From positions 1 through 22,405 of IMG/VR virus record IMGVR_UViG_3300036761_000774: 22,405 bases of DNA. One strand, given 5' to 3'. This document shows positions 7,260 through 14,398 of this stretch, in pieces (the stretch's first letter is position 1; each line of letters starts with the position of its first letter). A program made the position numbers and the translations under genes. The notes under the pieces are model-generated. The model searched no databases. It saw only the letters and a list, made by a program, of their open reading frames with translations, and was not told the DNA's origin. Source of the DNA: a virus.

Positions 7260-8742
7260 TGCGGTGGCATGGGCATCTCCAGAGCGGGGCCTAAAACGCA
7301 TCCGGGCCCGGGCGGCTGCCTCCCATTTGCGCTTAGCCTATGATGCGGCCCAGATGGGGCGCCGCACGGAAGGATGGTTTTCCAGTGGCGCTTCAGCCAA
7401 TGCGGAACTCGGCATGGCTCTGCATCGGTTGCGGGAGCGATCGCGCGAGCTGGTACGCAACAACCCCTATGGCAAAAAAGCCTTGAACACCATCGTCAAT
7501 AATGCCGTAGGGACGGGCATCATTCCCCAGGCGGCTAGCGGCCTGGGGACGCTCGATGAGCGAATCAATTTGGCCTGGAAAGATTGGTCGCAGCAGTGCG
7601 ATGCCGATGGACAGCTCGATTTCTACGGCCTGCAGGCCCTGGCGACTCGCTGTGTGGTGGAATCCGGAGAATGTCTCATCCGTTTTCGAGTTCGCCAGCC
7701 GCAGGATGGATTGAAGATCCCATTGCAACTCCAGGTCCTCGAGCCCGATTATTTGGACAGCTCGAAGAACCAGTCTCTGGCCAATGGATATATCCTGCAA
7801 GGCATCGAGTTCGACCCAATCGGAACGCGGCGGGCCTATTGGCTGTTCAATCAGCATCCGGGCGAGGCCGTCATCACCAATTTCGGGAGAAGTTTCCTCT
7901 CGAAAGCGGTTCCAGCCAGTGAAGTGCTCCACATTTACGTCAAAGAACGTCCCGGTCAGATGAGGGCAGCCCCCTGGATGGCGCCTTCGATGATTAAAAT
8001 GAAGGACCTGGACGATTACGAGATTGCCGAGCTGGTGAGGAAGAAAATCGAGGCTTGTTTTGCAGCTTTTGTCACCCAATCGGAAGGCCTGGAGGGGCCC
8101 TCGATCGGTGTGGCCGCTCCCGAAACTCCACCCGTTCCGCGCAAAGAGCAATTCGAGCCCGGGATGGTGGAATATCTGAAACCGGGCGAGGATGTGAGAT
8201 TCGGGGAGCCAGCCAATGCCTCTGGGTATGGGGATTATACGCGGTCACAGCTTCGCGGTGTGGCGGCCGGGATCGGGGTCACTTATGAGCAGCTCACGGG
8301 TGATCTTTCGAATGTCAATTATTCAAGCTATCGGGCCGGGCACTTGGAATTCCGGGCCTTGATGGAGACCTACCGTTGGATCACCTTCATCCCCATGTTC
8401 TGCCGGCCGGTATGGAACCGGTTCATCGATATCGCGGTGGTGGCTGGAATCCTGGAGCAGATTGACTATCGCTCCAAATGGACCGCTCCGGCCTACCAGT
8501 CGATTGATCCGTTGAAGGATTCGCAAGCCGTTCGCATGCGGATCCGCTCGGGTCTGGTGACGTTGCCGGAAGCGATCGCTCAGGAAGGTTACGATCCTGA
8601 CGAGCAACTCAACGAGATCGAGGCTACCAACAAAATCCTCGACGCCAAAGGCATCGTGCTCGACTGCGATCCCAGGAAGGTGGCCGATAGCGGCAAGGTG
8701 CAGACCAGTCCTCCCGAAGAAACTGCGCCGCCGGCGCCCTGA
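7243..8742 (+). CDS. Portal protein (lambda gpB family)
   Basis: A 499-residue portal; lambda gpB is 533. The dodecameric portal sits at one capsid vertex and is the DNA channel to which terminase and then gpW and FII connectors dock. Family features include LRERSRELVRNNPYGKKALN near residues 63-82 followed by VGTGIIPQ, a WKDWSQQCDADGQLDFYGLQ block, LQVLEPDYLD, VKERPGQMRAAPW, and GVTYEQLTGDLSNVNYSSYR around residues 347-366. The C-terminus carries the lambda-like DPRKVADSG. The start is TTG 7243 behind AGGGGGGAA, overlapping the zinc-ribbon gene by 17 nt. Short Pro-rich tail (SPPEETAPPAP). It is followed by a strong terminator before the capsid gene. Confidence 0.95.
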   Translation: MNWLDSAVAWASPERGLKRIRARAAASHLRLAYDAAQMGRRTEGWFSSGASANAELGMALHRLRERSRELVRNNPYGKKALNTIVNNAVGTGIIPQAASGLGTLDERINLAWKDWSQQCDADGQLDFYGLQALATRCVVESGECLIRFRVRQPQDGLKIPLQLQVLEPDYLDSSKNQSLANGYILQGIEFDPIGTRRAYWLFNQHPGEAVITNFGRSFLSKAVPASEVLHIYVKERPGQMRAAPWMAPSMIKMKDLDDYEIAELVRKKIEACFAAFVTQSEGLEGPSIGVAAPETPPVPRKEQFEPGMVEYLKPGEDVRFGEPANASGYGDYTRSQLRGVAAGIGVTYEQLTGDLSNVNYSSYRAGHLEFRALMETYRWITFIPMFCRPVWNRFIDIAVVAGILEQIDYRSKWTAPAYQSIDPLKDSQAVRMRIRSGLVTLPEAIAQEGYDPDEQLNEIEATNKILDAKGIVLDCDPRKVADSGKVQTSPPEETAPPAP

Positions 8743-8773
8743 AGCTTAAAGAAAATTCATCTCTCTATTTGCA

Positions 8774-8798
8774 GGCCGCTCCGGGCGGCCTTTTTTAT
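8774..8798 (+). terminator. Rho-independent terminator after portal gene
   Basis: A GGCCGC stem (8774-8779), a 5-nt loop and GCGGCC (8785-8790) are followed directly by six T residues. It sits in the 72-bp gap between portal and capsid genes. Only 16 bp separate it from the capsid start, so no obvious promoter fits after it; this implies partial read-through or antitermination. Confidence 0.85.
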
Positions 8799-8814
8799 TG
8801 GGAGCGGAGGTTAT

Positions 8815-10815
8815 ATGAAACCGAAGAAGAACAGCCAGAGTCCGGCGGACGCCGAGGGCAAGGGCAGAGAACAGGCCAGGCAGATCCCCCGTGAGATATT
8901 TGCTGCTTCCATCACGCCCGAATCCGTCAATGCAGAGAAGCGCTCGGTGGACGTCATCTTCTATACGGGCGTCAAAGTCGCGCGTTATAACTGGGAGCTC
9001 GGGGATTACTGGCTCACCCTGGACCTGAAACCCGGATCGGTCCGTCTCGGCCGCTTAAATAATGGAGCGCCGGTTCTCGACAGCCACTCCGACTGGAGCC
9101 TTTCCGACGTGATTGGCGTGGTGGAAAAAGGCTGGATCGAGGATGGCAAGGGCAAAGCCACTTTTCGCTTTTCCGATCGCGCCGAAGTCGAACCCATTTG
9201 GAACGATGTGAAAACAGGGATCCTCCGCAACATCAGCATGGGAATAGTCGTCCACGCCAAGAAGGACGTCACGCCCAACGATGAAGCCGTCAAACAATTT
9301 CTGGCGACGGATTGGGAGCCGATGGAGATCAGTGTAGTCCCAATCCCAGCCGATCCCGGGGCAGGGTTCCTCAGCTTTGAGGACCCCGATCCGGATATCT
9401 CACGGGCAACAGCCCCGAAAAAGGAGAGCATCATGGACGAAGAAAACAACAAGCCAGCGGTGGCTGGTGCGGGCGCCGATGGGAATCAAGCCCGTGAACA
9501 GGAGCAGTTGAAAGAAGCCAAAAAGTTGGCTGCAAAACAAGGAGCAGAAGAGGAACGGCAGCGCGCCGCGGGAATCCGGCAAGCAATGAAGGCCGCAAAG
9601 TTGGATGAAACACTGGCCGATGACATGATCGCTGCCGGAACGTCTTTGGCTGATGCTCGCACCAAGATCCTGGAGAAATTGGCGGCCCAATCACAAGACA
9701 ATCCCATCCGCAGCCAGGTGGATATCGTGCGGGATGCCGACATGGCCCGCATGACATCAGTGGAGAATATGCTTCTCCATCGCATGGATCCCACCAAGTT
9801 TAAACTGGAGGCAGGCCGCGAATATAACGGCCAGTCAATGCTCGATCTTTGCAAGATCTTCCTCAGCGCTCATGGAATTCGTTACCAGGGGCAATCAAAG
9901 CTGGAGATCGCGCGTTTGGCCCTTCAGACCACTTCAGATTTCCCTCTCCTTCTGGCCAACGCTGGCACCAAGCGCTTGCGCGACGCCTACCAATCCGCCC
10001 CCACTACCTATCGGATCTGGGCGCGGCGAGCTCCCAATGCCCCGGATTTCAAGCAAATGCTGGTGGTCAATCTGGGCGGAACCCCAGACTTGCTCCAAAC
10101 CAATGAACATGGGGAATTCAAGTACGGAAGCATGAGTGAGGCTGGCGAAGTCTATGCAGTGCTCACTTATGGCCGCATCGTGGGTTTCACCCGCCAGGCC
10201 ATCATCAATGACGATCTCCGTGGCTTCGATCGTCTGCTCGTCGGGTTCGGCAATTCAGCAGCTCGCCTGGAGAACCGCACCGTTTATGCTCAGCTCACAG
10301 CCAATGCCAACCTGGCTGACGGAATCGCGCTCTTTGCAGCCTCCCCTCAGCATGGCGGGAATCTGGCCGCCGCGGCGGCCGTGATTTCGGTTGCCAGCCT
10401 AACGGCCGGACGGGCCGTGATGCGCCGGCAACTCGGCCTTCAAGGCGAAGAACTGAATCTCGCCCCTCGCTTCCTGCTTGTGCCAGCCACCATCGAGCAG
10501 GTGGCCTACCAATACACCTCCGCTCAATTTGTTCCCGCTACTCCGGCCACCATCAACGAGTTCAGGACTGGCGGGCGGACCGCTCTCGAACCGGTCGTGG
10601 ATTCCGTGCTCGATAGTAACAGTCCTAGCCACTGGTATCTGGCAGCCGATCCGGCTCAAATGGACACCGTCGAATATTGCTATCTGGACGGCAACGAGGG
10701 GGTCTATACCGAACAGCGGCTGGGCTTCGAAGTGGATGGAATGGAAATCAAGGCTCGATTGGATTTTGCGGCCAAGGTCATCGATTATCGCGGCCTCTAT
10801 TTGAATGCCATCTAA
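8815..10815 (+). CDS. Prohead protease fused to major capsid protein
   Basis: A 666-residue polyprotein-like fusion. Residues 25-190 form a prohead protease of the HK97/U35 type: candidate catalytic His91 in LDSHSD, Ser141 in NISMGI, and the downstream MEISVVPIPADPGA strand (Glu171) typical of the fold. Residues 207-300 are Lys/Glu/Ala-rich and probably coiled coil, fitting a scaffold (delta-domain-like) segment. From about 300 to 666 lies the major capsid protein of the Mu gpT-like/HK97-fold group: TSDFPLLLANAGTKRLRDAY, GRIVGFTRQAIINDDL, an LFAASPQHGGNLA strand-turn and the terminal YCYLDGNEGVYTEQRLGFEV to IDYRGLYLN. The protease would cut scaffold from capsid during maturation. GGAGG lies 4 bases before ATG 8815. 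A second strong ribosome binding site lies inside the gene. Confidence 0.93.
   Translation: MKPKKNSQSPADAEGKGREQARQIPREIFAASITPESVNAEKRSVDVIFYTGVKVARYNWELGDYWLTLDLKPGSVRLGRLNNGAPVLDSHSDWSLSDVIGVVEKGWIEDGKGKATFRFSDRAEVEPIWNDVKTGILRNISMGIVVHAKKDVTPNDEAVKQFLATDWEPMEISVVPIPADPGAGFLSFEDPDPDISRATAPKKESIMDEENNKPAVAGAGADGNQAREQEQLKEAKKLAAKQGAEEERQRAAGIRQAMKAAKLDETLADDMIAAGTSLADARTKILEKLAAQSQDNPIRSQVDIVRDADMARMTSVENMLLHRMDPTKFKLEAGREYNGQSMLDLCKIFLSAHGIRYQGQSKLEIARLALQTTSDFPLLLANAGTKRLRDAYQSAPTTYRIWARRAPNAPDFKQMLVVNLGGTPDLLQTNEHGEFKYGSMSEAGEVYAVLTYGRIVGFTRQAIINDDLRGFDRLLVGFGNSAARLENRTVYAQLTANANLADGIALFAASPQHGGNLAAAAAVISVASLTAGRAVMRRQLGLQGEELNLAPRFLLVPATIEQVAYQYTSAQFVPATPATINEFRTGGRTALEPVVDSVLDSNSPSHWYLAADPAQMDTVEYCYLDGNEGVYTEQRLGFEVDGMEIKARLDFAAKVIDYRGLYLNAI
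9421..9435 (+). promoter_or_regulatory. Internal ribosome binding site and in-frame ATG in the protease-capsid gene
   Basis: AAGGAG at 9421-9426 is followed 6 nt later by ATG 9433, which is codon 207 in frame. This start would give a 460-residue scaffold-plus-capsid product without the protease. Sequence and spacing are seen; use of the site is inferred by analogy with lambda, where Nu3 starts inside gene C. Confidence 0.6.
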
Positions 10816-10826
10816 GGACAGGGATT

Positions 10827-10859
10827 GGGCAGGGGGCGCTGGTGTGAGGCCTCCTGCCT
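10827..10859 (+). other. Possible hairpin in the capsid-DUF2190 gap
   Basis: GGGCAGGGG (10827-10835) can pair with CTCCTGCCT (10851-10859), including two G-U pairs, around a 15-nt loop. No T tract follows, so I do not call a terminator. The rest of the 88-bp gap holds only the GAGGT ribosome binding site at 10892-10896. Confidence 0.3.
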
Positions 10860-10903
10860 CTTATCCCTCGTCTCGCACCTCAATCTAATGTGAGGTCAAG
10901 CCT

Positions 10904-11674
10904 ATGAAAAGTTTCATACATGAAGGAGACATCCTCGAGCTGCTGGAAAGCACGCTCGATCATCCGGTTCATGGTGATGGCCTGGTGGATTCTGGCGATC
11001 CTGTCAGAGTTGGATTCATCACCGGCGTCGCTTGCGATTCGGCTGCGGCTGCCACCGATTTGATTCGCGTGGTAGTCAAGGGAGTCATCAGCCTGCCCGT
11101 CGCTGGTTCGAATGGAGCGGTGCAAGCTGCTGTGGCGCCAGGCGACGTTCTCTATTTCGATCTGGCTGGCGCCGGCGTTAAGGCAACCCAGACCTTAACC
11201 AACGATGCGGGTGGTGATGTAGCTCCCAACGATACCGTCACCATTGGCTTCCCCGGCCACACGACCGTCTACAAATTTGTGGCGGCTCTCACCGCGCCGG
11301 CAGTGGCCAATGAGGTCTTAATTGGAGGCAGCGCCGCTGAAACCCTCGACAATCTGAAGCTGGCTATCAATGGAGACACCGCTACCCTCGGAGTGAAGCA
11401 TCAATGTACGGCTCATCCAGATGTCGAGGCCACGACTAACACGAATACAACCCAGGTCATTGCAGCGAGGGTCACCGGAGCCGCTGCTAATAGCGTCGGG
11501 ACCACCGAGGCGGCCGCGCACGTGAGTTGGGGGGCTGCCGCCATGGCGGGCGGTTTGGATGCCATTGGAACCATCAACAAAGATAGCGCTGGCCTGAAAT
11601 TCGGCGTGGCTCTCCAAGCGGTCGCTATCGGCCAGACCACCTCGATTCCGGTGAAAATCAAAAAGACTTTCTGA
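10904..11674 (+). CDS. DUF2190-type head protein with inserted beta domain
   Basis: A 256-residue protein. Residues 1-94 (MKSFIHEGDILEL, then RVGFITGVA, KGVISLPVAG, APGDVLYFD) and 220-256 (IGTINKDSAGLKFGVALQAV) align by eye with the whole of the next gene, a typical 110-residue DUF2190 protein. Members of this group lie next to capsid genes and are usually regarded as capsid decoration or stabilisation proteins. Residues 95-218 are an insertion with the features of a separate phage beta domain: VTIGFPGHTTVYKFVAALT, NEVLIGGSAAETLDNLKLAI, VTGAAANSVGTTE and a closing MAGG. GAGGT lies upstream of ATG 10904. The position equals that of lambda D/E. The decoration role is inferred from family and position. 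Confidence 0.8.
   Translation: MKSFIHEGDILELLESTLDHPVHGDGLVDSGDPVRVGFITGVACDSAAAATDLIRVVVKGVISLPVAGSNGAVQAAVAPGDVLYFDLAGAGVKATQTLTNDAGGDVAPNDTVTIGFPGHTTVYKFVAALTAPAVANEVLIGGSAAETLDNLKLAINGDTATLGVKHQCTAHPDVEATTNTNTTQVIAARVTGAAANSVGTTEAAAHVSWGAAAMAGGLDAIGTINKDSAGLKFGVALQAVAIGQTTSIPVKIKKTF
11186..11557 (+). other. Inserted phage beta domain within the first DUF2190 gene
   Basis: This encodes residues 95-218, which interrupt the DUF2190 fold relative to the neighbouring paralogue. The block VLIGGSAAETLDNLKLAI followed by ANSVGTTE and a Trp-Gly turn recurs, from memory, in many phage structural proteins as an autonomous module. Boundaries are approximate. Confidence 0.55.
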
Positions 11675-11695
11675 CGGCCCTTGCCGTCTCAATTT
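11672..11695 (+). terminator. Short hairpin terminator overlapping a stop codon
   Basis: GACGGC (11672-11677) and GCCGTC (11682-11687) flank a CCTT loop and are followed by TCAATTTT. The stem starts at the TGA of the upstream gene. The T tract is imperfect, so this is likely a weak or partial terminator between the two DUF2190 paralogues. Confidence 0.5.
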
Positions 11696-11713
11696 TAAAA
11701 CGGAGATGAAACC

Positions 11714-12046
11714 ATGAGAAATTTCGTTCAAGACGGTGACGTCCTCACGCTCACTGCACCCTATAATCGATTGTCCGGGCAAGCCGCATTAATCGGGACC
11801 GCGATTTTCGGCGTGGCGGCAAATGACGTCTTGCAGGCAGCCAGCGGAGAGTTCGTCACCGAAGGCGTCTTCACGTTGCCCAAAACAGCCGCCCTTGAGA
11901 TCAATATCGGCGATAAAGTCTATTGGGACGATGCCGCCAAGGAAGTCAACAAGACCGCCCAGGGGAACACCTATGTGGGAGTAGCGATTGCCCATGCGGC
12001 CAATCCTTCAGCCACAGCCGAAATTCGCCTCAACGGCGTCGCCTGA
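11714..12046 (+). CDS. DUF2190-type capsid-associated protein, second paralogue
   Basis: A 110-residue protein of the size usual for this group, with the characteristic opening MRNFVQDGDVLTLTAPY, then LIGTAIFGVA, EGVFTLPKTA, IGDKVYWDD and GVAIAHAA near the end. It shares the same strand order as the flanks of the upstream 256-residue protein, so the pair is a tandem duplication followed by an insertion in one copy. Location directly after the major capsid gene fits a head decoration or stabilising protein. A GGAG lies 8 bases before ATG 11714. Its TGA overlaps the next ATG (TGATG), giving translational coupling with the connector gene. Confidence 0.88.
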   Translation: MRNFVQDGDVLTLTAPYNRLSGQAALIGTAIFGVAANDVLQAASGEFVTEGVFTLPKTAALEINIGDKVYWDDAAKEVNKTAQGNTYVGVAIAHAANPSATAEIRLNGVA

Positions 12047-12360
12047 TGGATTTCCGAGATCTGGCGCAGGGGGCCCTCTCGGTCCTCATGGAAAGCCTGG
12101 GGCAGCCGGTCACTTATCGGCCGGCTTCCGGGGGCTCCATCAGTTTGCGCGGAGTCTTCAATTCTGCCCATCGCCTGGTGGATCTCGGCGAAAGCGCTCC
12201 GGTTTCGAGCCTTTCTTCTAGCCTTGGGATCCAGCTTAGCGACTTGCCCGTCCCTCCCAGCCAGGGAGACCAGGCCACTCTCGATGATGTGACTTACGGG
12301 GTCGTCGACATCCAATTGGATGGCCAGGGCGGGGCCCTGTTGATTCTGGGTAAGCCTTGA
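12046..12360 (+). CDS. Head-tail connector, lambda FII-like
   Basis: A 104-residue protein from ATG 12046, which overlaps the TGA of the preceding gene; an upstream in-frame start at 11923 is possible but would run through the DUF2190 gene out of frame. The pattern SLGQPVTYRPASGGSISLRG, VFNSAHRLVDLGE and the closing GDQATLDDVTYGVVDIQLDG resembles lambda gpFII (117 residues), which binds under the portal and gpW ring and provides the docking surface for the tail. Order after the decoration proteins and before gpU matches lambda. No strong Shine-Dalgarno site is present, consistent with coupled translation. Confidence 0.82.
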   Translation: MDFRDLAQGALSVLMESLGQPVTYRPASGGSISLRGVFNSAHRLVDLGESAPVSSLSSSLGIQLSDLPVPPSQGDQATLDDVTYGVVDIQLDGQGGALLILGKP

Positions 12361-12764
12361 TGCATGCCCGCAGCCGGATTAAACAAGATATTCGAGATCT
12401 CCTGGTGGGGGCCCTCACAGCAGCCGGAGAGCGTGTTTTCGTTTCGCGTATCAATCCTGTTTTTCTAAAAGATCTTCCGGCCATCCAGGTTTATGCCAAA
12501 GACGAAACGGTGGCCGGCGATCAGCCAGGGGCTCGCAGCCGGGTCCTCATAGTCACCATCGGGGCCGCGGCCGGCGGCGCCGATTGCGATCGCCAGGCTG
12601 ATGACCTGGCCCTGGCAATAGAAACTGCCATGGATCAGTCGAACAATCTGCGGGAGTCGGTCTCTGACATTGCGTTCACCGGGACCGTCATTGAGTATTC
12701 CGGCGACGGAGAGCGCAACATCGCCGAAGCGAATCTGAGTTTTCAAATTCTGTATCTTGGATAG
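12360..12764 (+). CDS. Tail terminator protein, lambda gpU-like
   Basis: A 134-residue protein of nearly the length of lambda gpU (131). gpU forms a hexameric ring that stops tail-tube polymerisation and joins the tail to the head. Visible family features are the N-terminal helix (SRIKQDIRDLLVGALTAAG), VFLKDLPAIQVYAKDE, the long strand RVLIVTIGAAA, helix DDLALAIETAMDQ, and a final strand pair ending SFQILYL. I start at ATG 12360, which overlaps the upstream TGA (TGATG); a TTG one codon earlier is less likely. There is no gpZ-like gene between this and the FII-like gene. Confidence 0.8.
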   Translation: MHARSRIKQDIRDLLVGALTAAGERVFVSRINPVFLKDLPAIQVYAKDETVAGDQPGARSRVLIVTIGAAAGGADCDRQADDLALAIETAMDQSNNLRESVSDIAFTGTVIEYSGDGERNIAEANLSFQILYLG

Positions 12765-12773
12765 GAGGATCAC

Positions 12774-13373
12774 ATGTCAATCGATCAGACAAAAATCATG
12801 TCGGGGATCGGCAAGCTCTTCATTGCTCCTTATGGTGAAGCTTTTCCGGCCATTACAGGCGCGACGTTGACCTGGGGCGGCAACTGGCTGGACATCGGCG
12901 CCACCAAAGGCGGCACTCAACTGGAAATTGGCACCGAGGCATTCGCCATCGAGGTGGATCAGAAATTGATGCCTGTCGGCCATGAATTGCTGCGCCAGAC
13001 GGGCCGTTGGGTAGTGCCTCTGGCTGAAACGGATATCGATAAAATCGCCATCGCAATTACCAATTCCGTCAAATCCACCGTGGCGCCAGGCGTGGGCCAG
13101 GTGGGACTGAGCAAGTTGGGAGTTGGGCCCGATAATCCCATGAAGATCTGGAGCCTTGGCTTTGAGGTGAAAGCGCCAGGATCGCCAGTCAACACCTATT
13201 ACTGGCGAATGTACAAGATCTATCGTGCTATCGCCATGGGCACGGTGGGTTTTGCCTATCGGCGCGGCGAAGTCACCATCATGAACGTCGAGTTCCAGCT
13301 CGAGGAAGATGCCACCCAGGGCGGCACCAAGTCAGTCTGTGAAATCGTCGACATGACGGCGCCGGCGACTTAG
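12774..13373 (+). CDS. Major tail tube protein (gpV-like position)
   Basis: A 199-residue protein with AGGAGG 5 bases before ATG 12774, the strong initiation expected for an abundant subunit. Its content is beta-rich with the order expected of a tube protein: GKLFIAPYGEAFPAIT, LTWGGNWLDIGATKGGTQLE, a long central region, and IMNVEFQLEEDATQGGTKS near the end. Lambda gpV is longer (246) because it carries an extra Ig-like domain, which is absent here. Gene order (gpU, tube, chaperone, tape measure) is the main support for the role; sequence patterns agree. It is followed by an imperfect hairpin and a separately initiated small gene. Confidence 0.85.
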   Translation: MSIDQTKIMSGIGKLFIAPYGEAFPAITGATLTWGGNWLDIGATKGGTQLEIGTEAFAIEVDQKLMPVGHELLRQTGRWVVPLAETDIDKIAIAITNSVKSTVAPGVGQVGLSKLGVGPDNPMKIWSLGFEVKAPGSPVNTYYWRMYKIYRAIAMGTVGFAYRRGEVTIMNVEFQLEEDATQGGTKSVCEIVDMTAPAT

Positions 13374-13396
13374 AGCATTCTCTCTCTTCTGAATCA

Positions 13397-13427
13397 GGCG
13401 GCAGATCTCCCTAAAAATCCTGCCGCC
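13397..13427 (+). other. Inverted repeat after the tail tube gene
   Basis: Perfect 8-bp arms GGCGGCAG (13397-13404) and CTGCCGCC (13420-13427) surround a 15-nt loop. No T tract follows. It may be a Rho-independent-like partial terminator, or protect the abundant upstream mRNA 3' end; neither is shown. Confidence 0.5.
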
Positions 13428-13468
13428 CCGCATCTAAATTCCGACAACTCATAAAGGAGAAAATTTCC

Positions 13469-13852
13469 ATGTCTCTTACCACTCTTGTCGTTCAACGGGC
13501 CAATCAGTTGCCCGGCAAAATGCTCAACTTTTCGCCTTCGCCGATGGCGGCCGAAGCCAGCAAGGTTTATGTGGCTAGCGCCGATTTTGAATTCGTCAAC
13601 GATGGGCAGACGCTCCTCATTATCGACAATCAGCAAGCTGCTGCCACCACGGCGGTCGCCATCACAGTCCCTAACATCGGCAAAGAAGGAGTTACCTATA
13701 CTCCCTCAGGAGTCGGCGATACCGTGCCGGCTGTCCGGAAGGCTATTTTCGGTCCTTTCCCCACCTCGCTCAACAATGCCAGCAACAAGATCGTCGGAAC
13801 CATCAACCCGATCACGACCTGCTTCATGTCGGCGATCTCGCTGGGCAAGTAG
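13469..13852 (+). CDS. Small beta-sandwich phage structural protein, function unknown
   Basis: A 127-residue protein with AAAGGAG 8 bases before ATG 13469. It is rich in short strands: FEFVNDGQTLLIIDNQQ, TTAVAITVPN, then a KAIFGPFPTSLNN turn and a hydrophobic final strand. I recall this pattern (ND-G-T-LL-I-N then GPFP) from many tailed-phage structural regions, where it is placed near capsid or tail tube genes without a fixed name. It could take the place of the Ig-like surface domain missing from the tube protein, since it follows that gene, but this is speculation. A strong terminator closes the unit. Confidence 0.78.
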   Translation: MSLTTLVVQRANQLPGKMLNFSPSPMAAEASKVYVASADFEFVNDGQTLLIIDNQQAAATTAVAITVPNIGKEGVTYTPSGVGDTVPAVRKAIFGPFPTSLNNASNKIVGTINPITTCFMSAISLGK

Positions 13853-13883
13853 CCTTTCCATTTCTGATCATTTGCCTTCTCTT

Positions 13884-13923
13884 GGCCCCGGATCCATAGT
13901 GCGGCGGGTTCGGGGCCTTTTTT
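13884..13923 (+). terminator. Strong Rho-independent terminator before the tail chaperone gene
   Basis: The arms GGCCCCGGATCC (13884-13895) and GGGTTCGGGGCC (13906-13917) form a 12-bp stem with two G-U pairs and a 10-nt loop, followed directly by TTTTTT. It separates abundant structural genes from the low-copy chaperone and tape measure genes, so partial termination would set stoichiometry. Confidence 0.88.
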
Positions 13924-13981
13924 GCGGACTTCCTCCGGCGCGACTTCAGCCGCACTGGCGATGGTCATACCGGAGATCATC

Positions 13982-14398
13982 ATGGACAGAACAGAAGATC
14001 AAATCCTTACCAATGAACCCTTTCAGCTCGCCTTTGGCGACGCCACCTATCCCGTAAAACGCCTCCCCATCGGCCGCTCCAAGGCTTGGCGCAAGGAGGT
14101 CCTGGAAGTGGCCAGCCAATGGGGCCTCGAGTATTTCAAGAATTTCGGCAGCAACGCCGAAACCACCGAGCAGCTCGAACTCCGCTTCGCCAATTTCAAG
14201 ACCGCTGCCGGTGAGGTCATCGACAAATATGTTGACCTGGTAGCCGATTATTGCGAGGGCCAGATTACGCGGGAGCAGATCGAGGCTGGCAATGAAGAAC
14301 AGCTCTTTATTGCCTATCAGAAACTCGTGGAGGTGGCCTTCCCTTTGGGAATGATGACGGGGTTGACAGCCAAGCTCTGGCCGCGGCTGCAGGCGTAA
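13982..14398 (+). CDS. Tail assembly chaperone, gpG-like (zero-frame product)
   Basis: A 138-residue protein, close to lambda gpG (140). In lambda, G and its frameshifted GT form coat the tape measure protein and recruit tube subunits before being lost from the virion. This protein opens with strands (EPFQLAFGDATYPVKRLPIG), then is helical throughout (SKAWRKEVLEVASQWGLEYF, EVIDKYVDLVADYCEG, EEQLFIAYQKLVEVAF). The start is ATG 13982 with GGAG 6 bases upstream; a more upstream TTG at 13922 lies in the terminator and is rejected. Position directly between tube and tape measure genes agrees. The 3' end carries a slippery site, and a second frame without its own good start continues past the stop. 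Confidence 0.88.
   Translation: MDRTEDQILTNEPFQLAFGDATYPVKRLPIGRSKAWRKEVLEVASQWGLEYFKNFGSNAETTEQLELRFANFKTAAGEVIDKYVDLVADYCEGQITREQIEAGNEEQLFIAYQKLVEVAFPLGMMTGLTAKLWPRLQA

Noticed and set aside
10827-10859. Hairpin after the capsid gene as a terminator
   Set aside because: It has two G-U pairs, a long loop and no T tract; kept only as a possible hairpin.
11923-12045. Longer start for the FII-like gene
   Set aside because: The added residues lie out of frame within the DUF2190 gene and are Arg/Cys/Gln-rich noise; the TGATG overlap at 12046 is a better start.
13922-13981. Upstream extension of the chaperone gene to a TTG at 13922
   Set aside because: It begins in the terminator T tract, and the added 20 residues lack a pattern; ATG 13982 has a GGAG site at good spacing.
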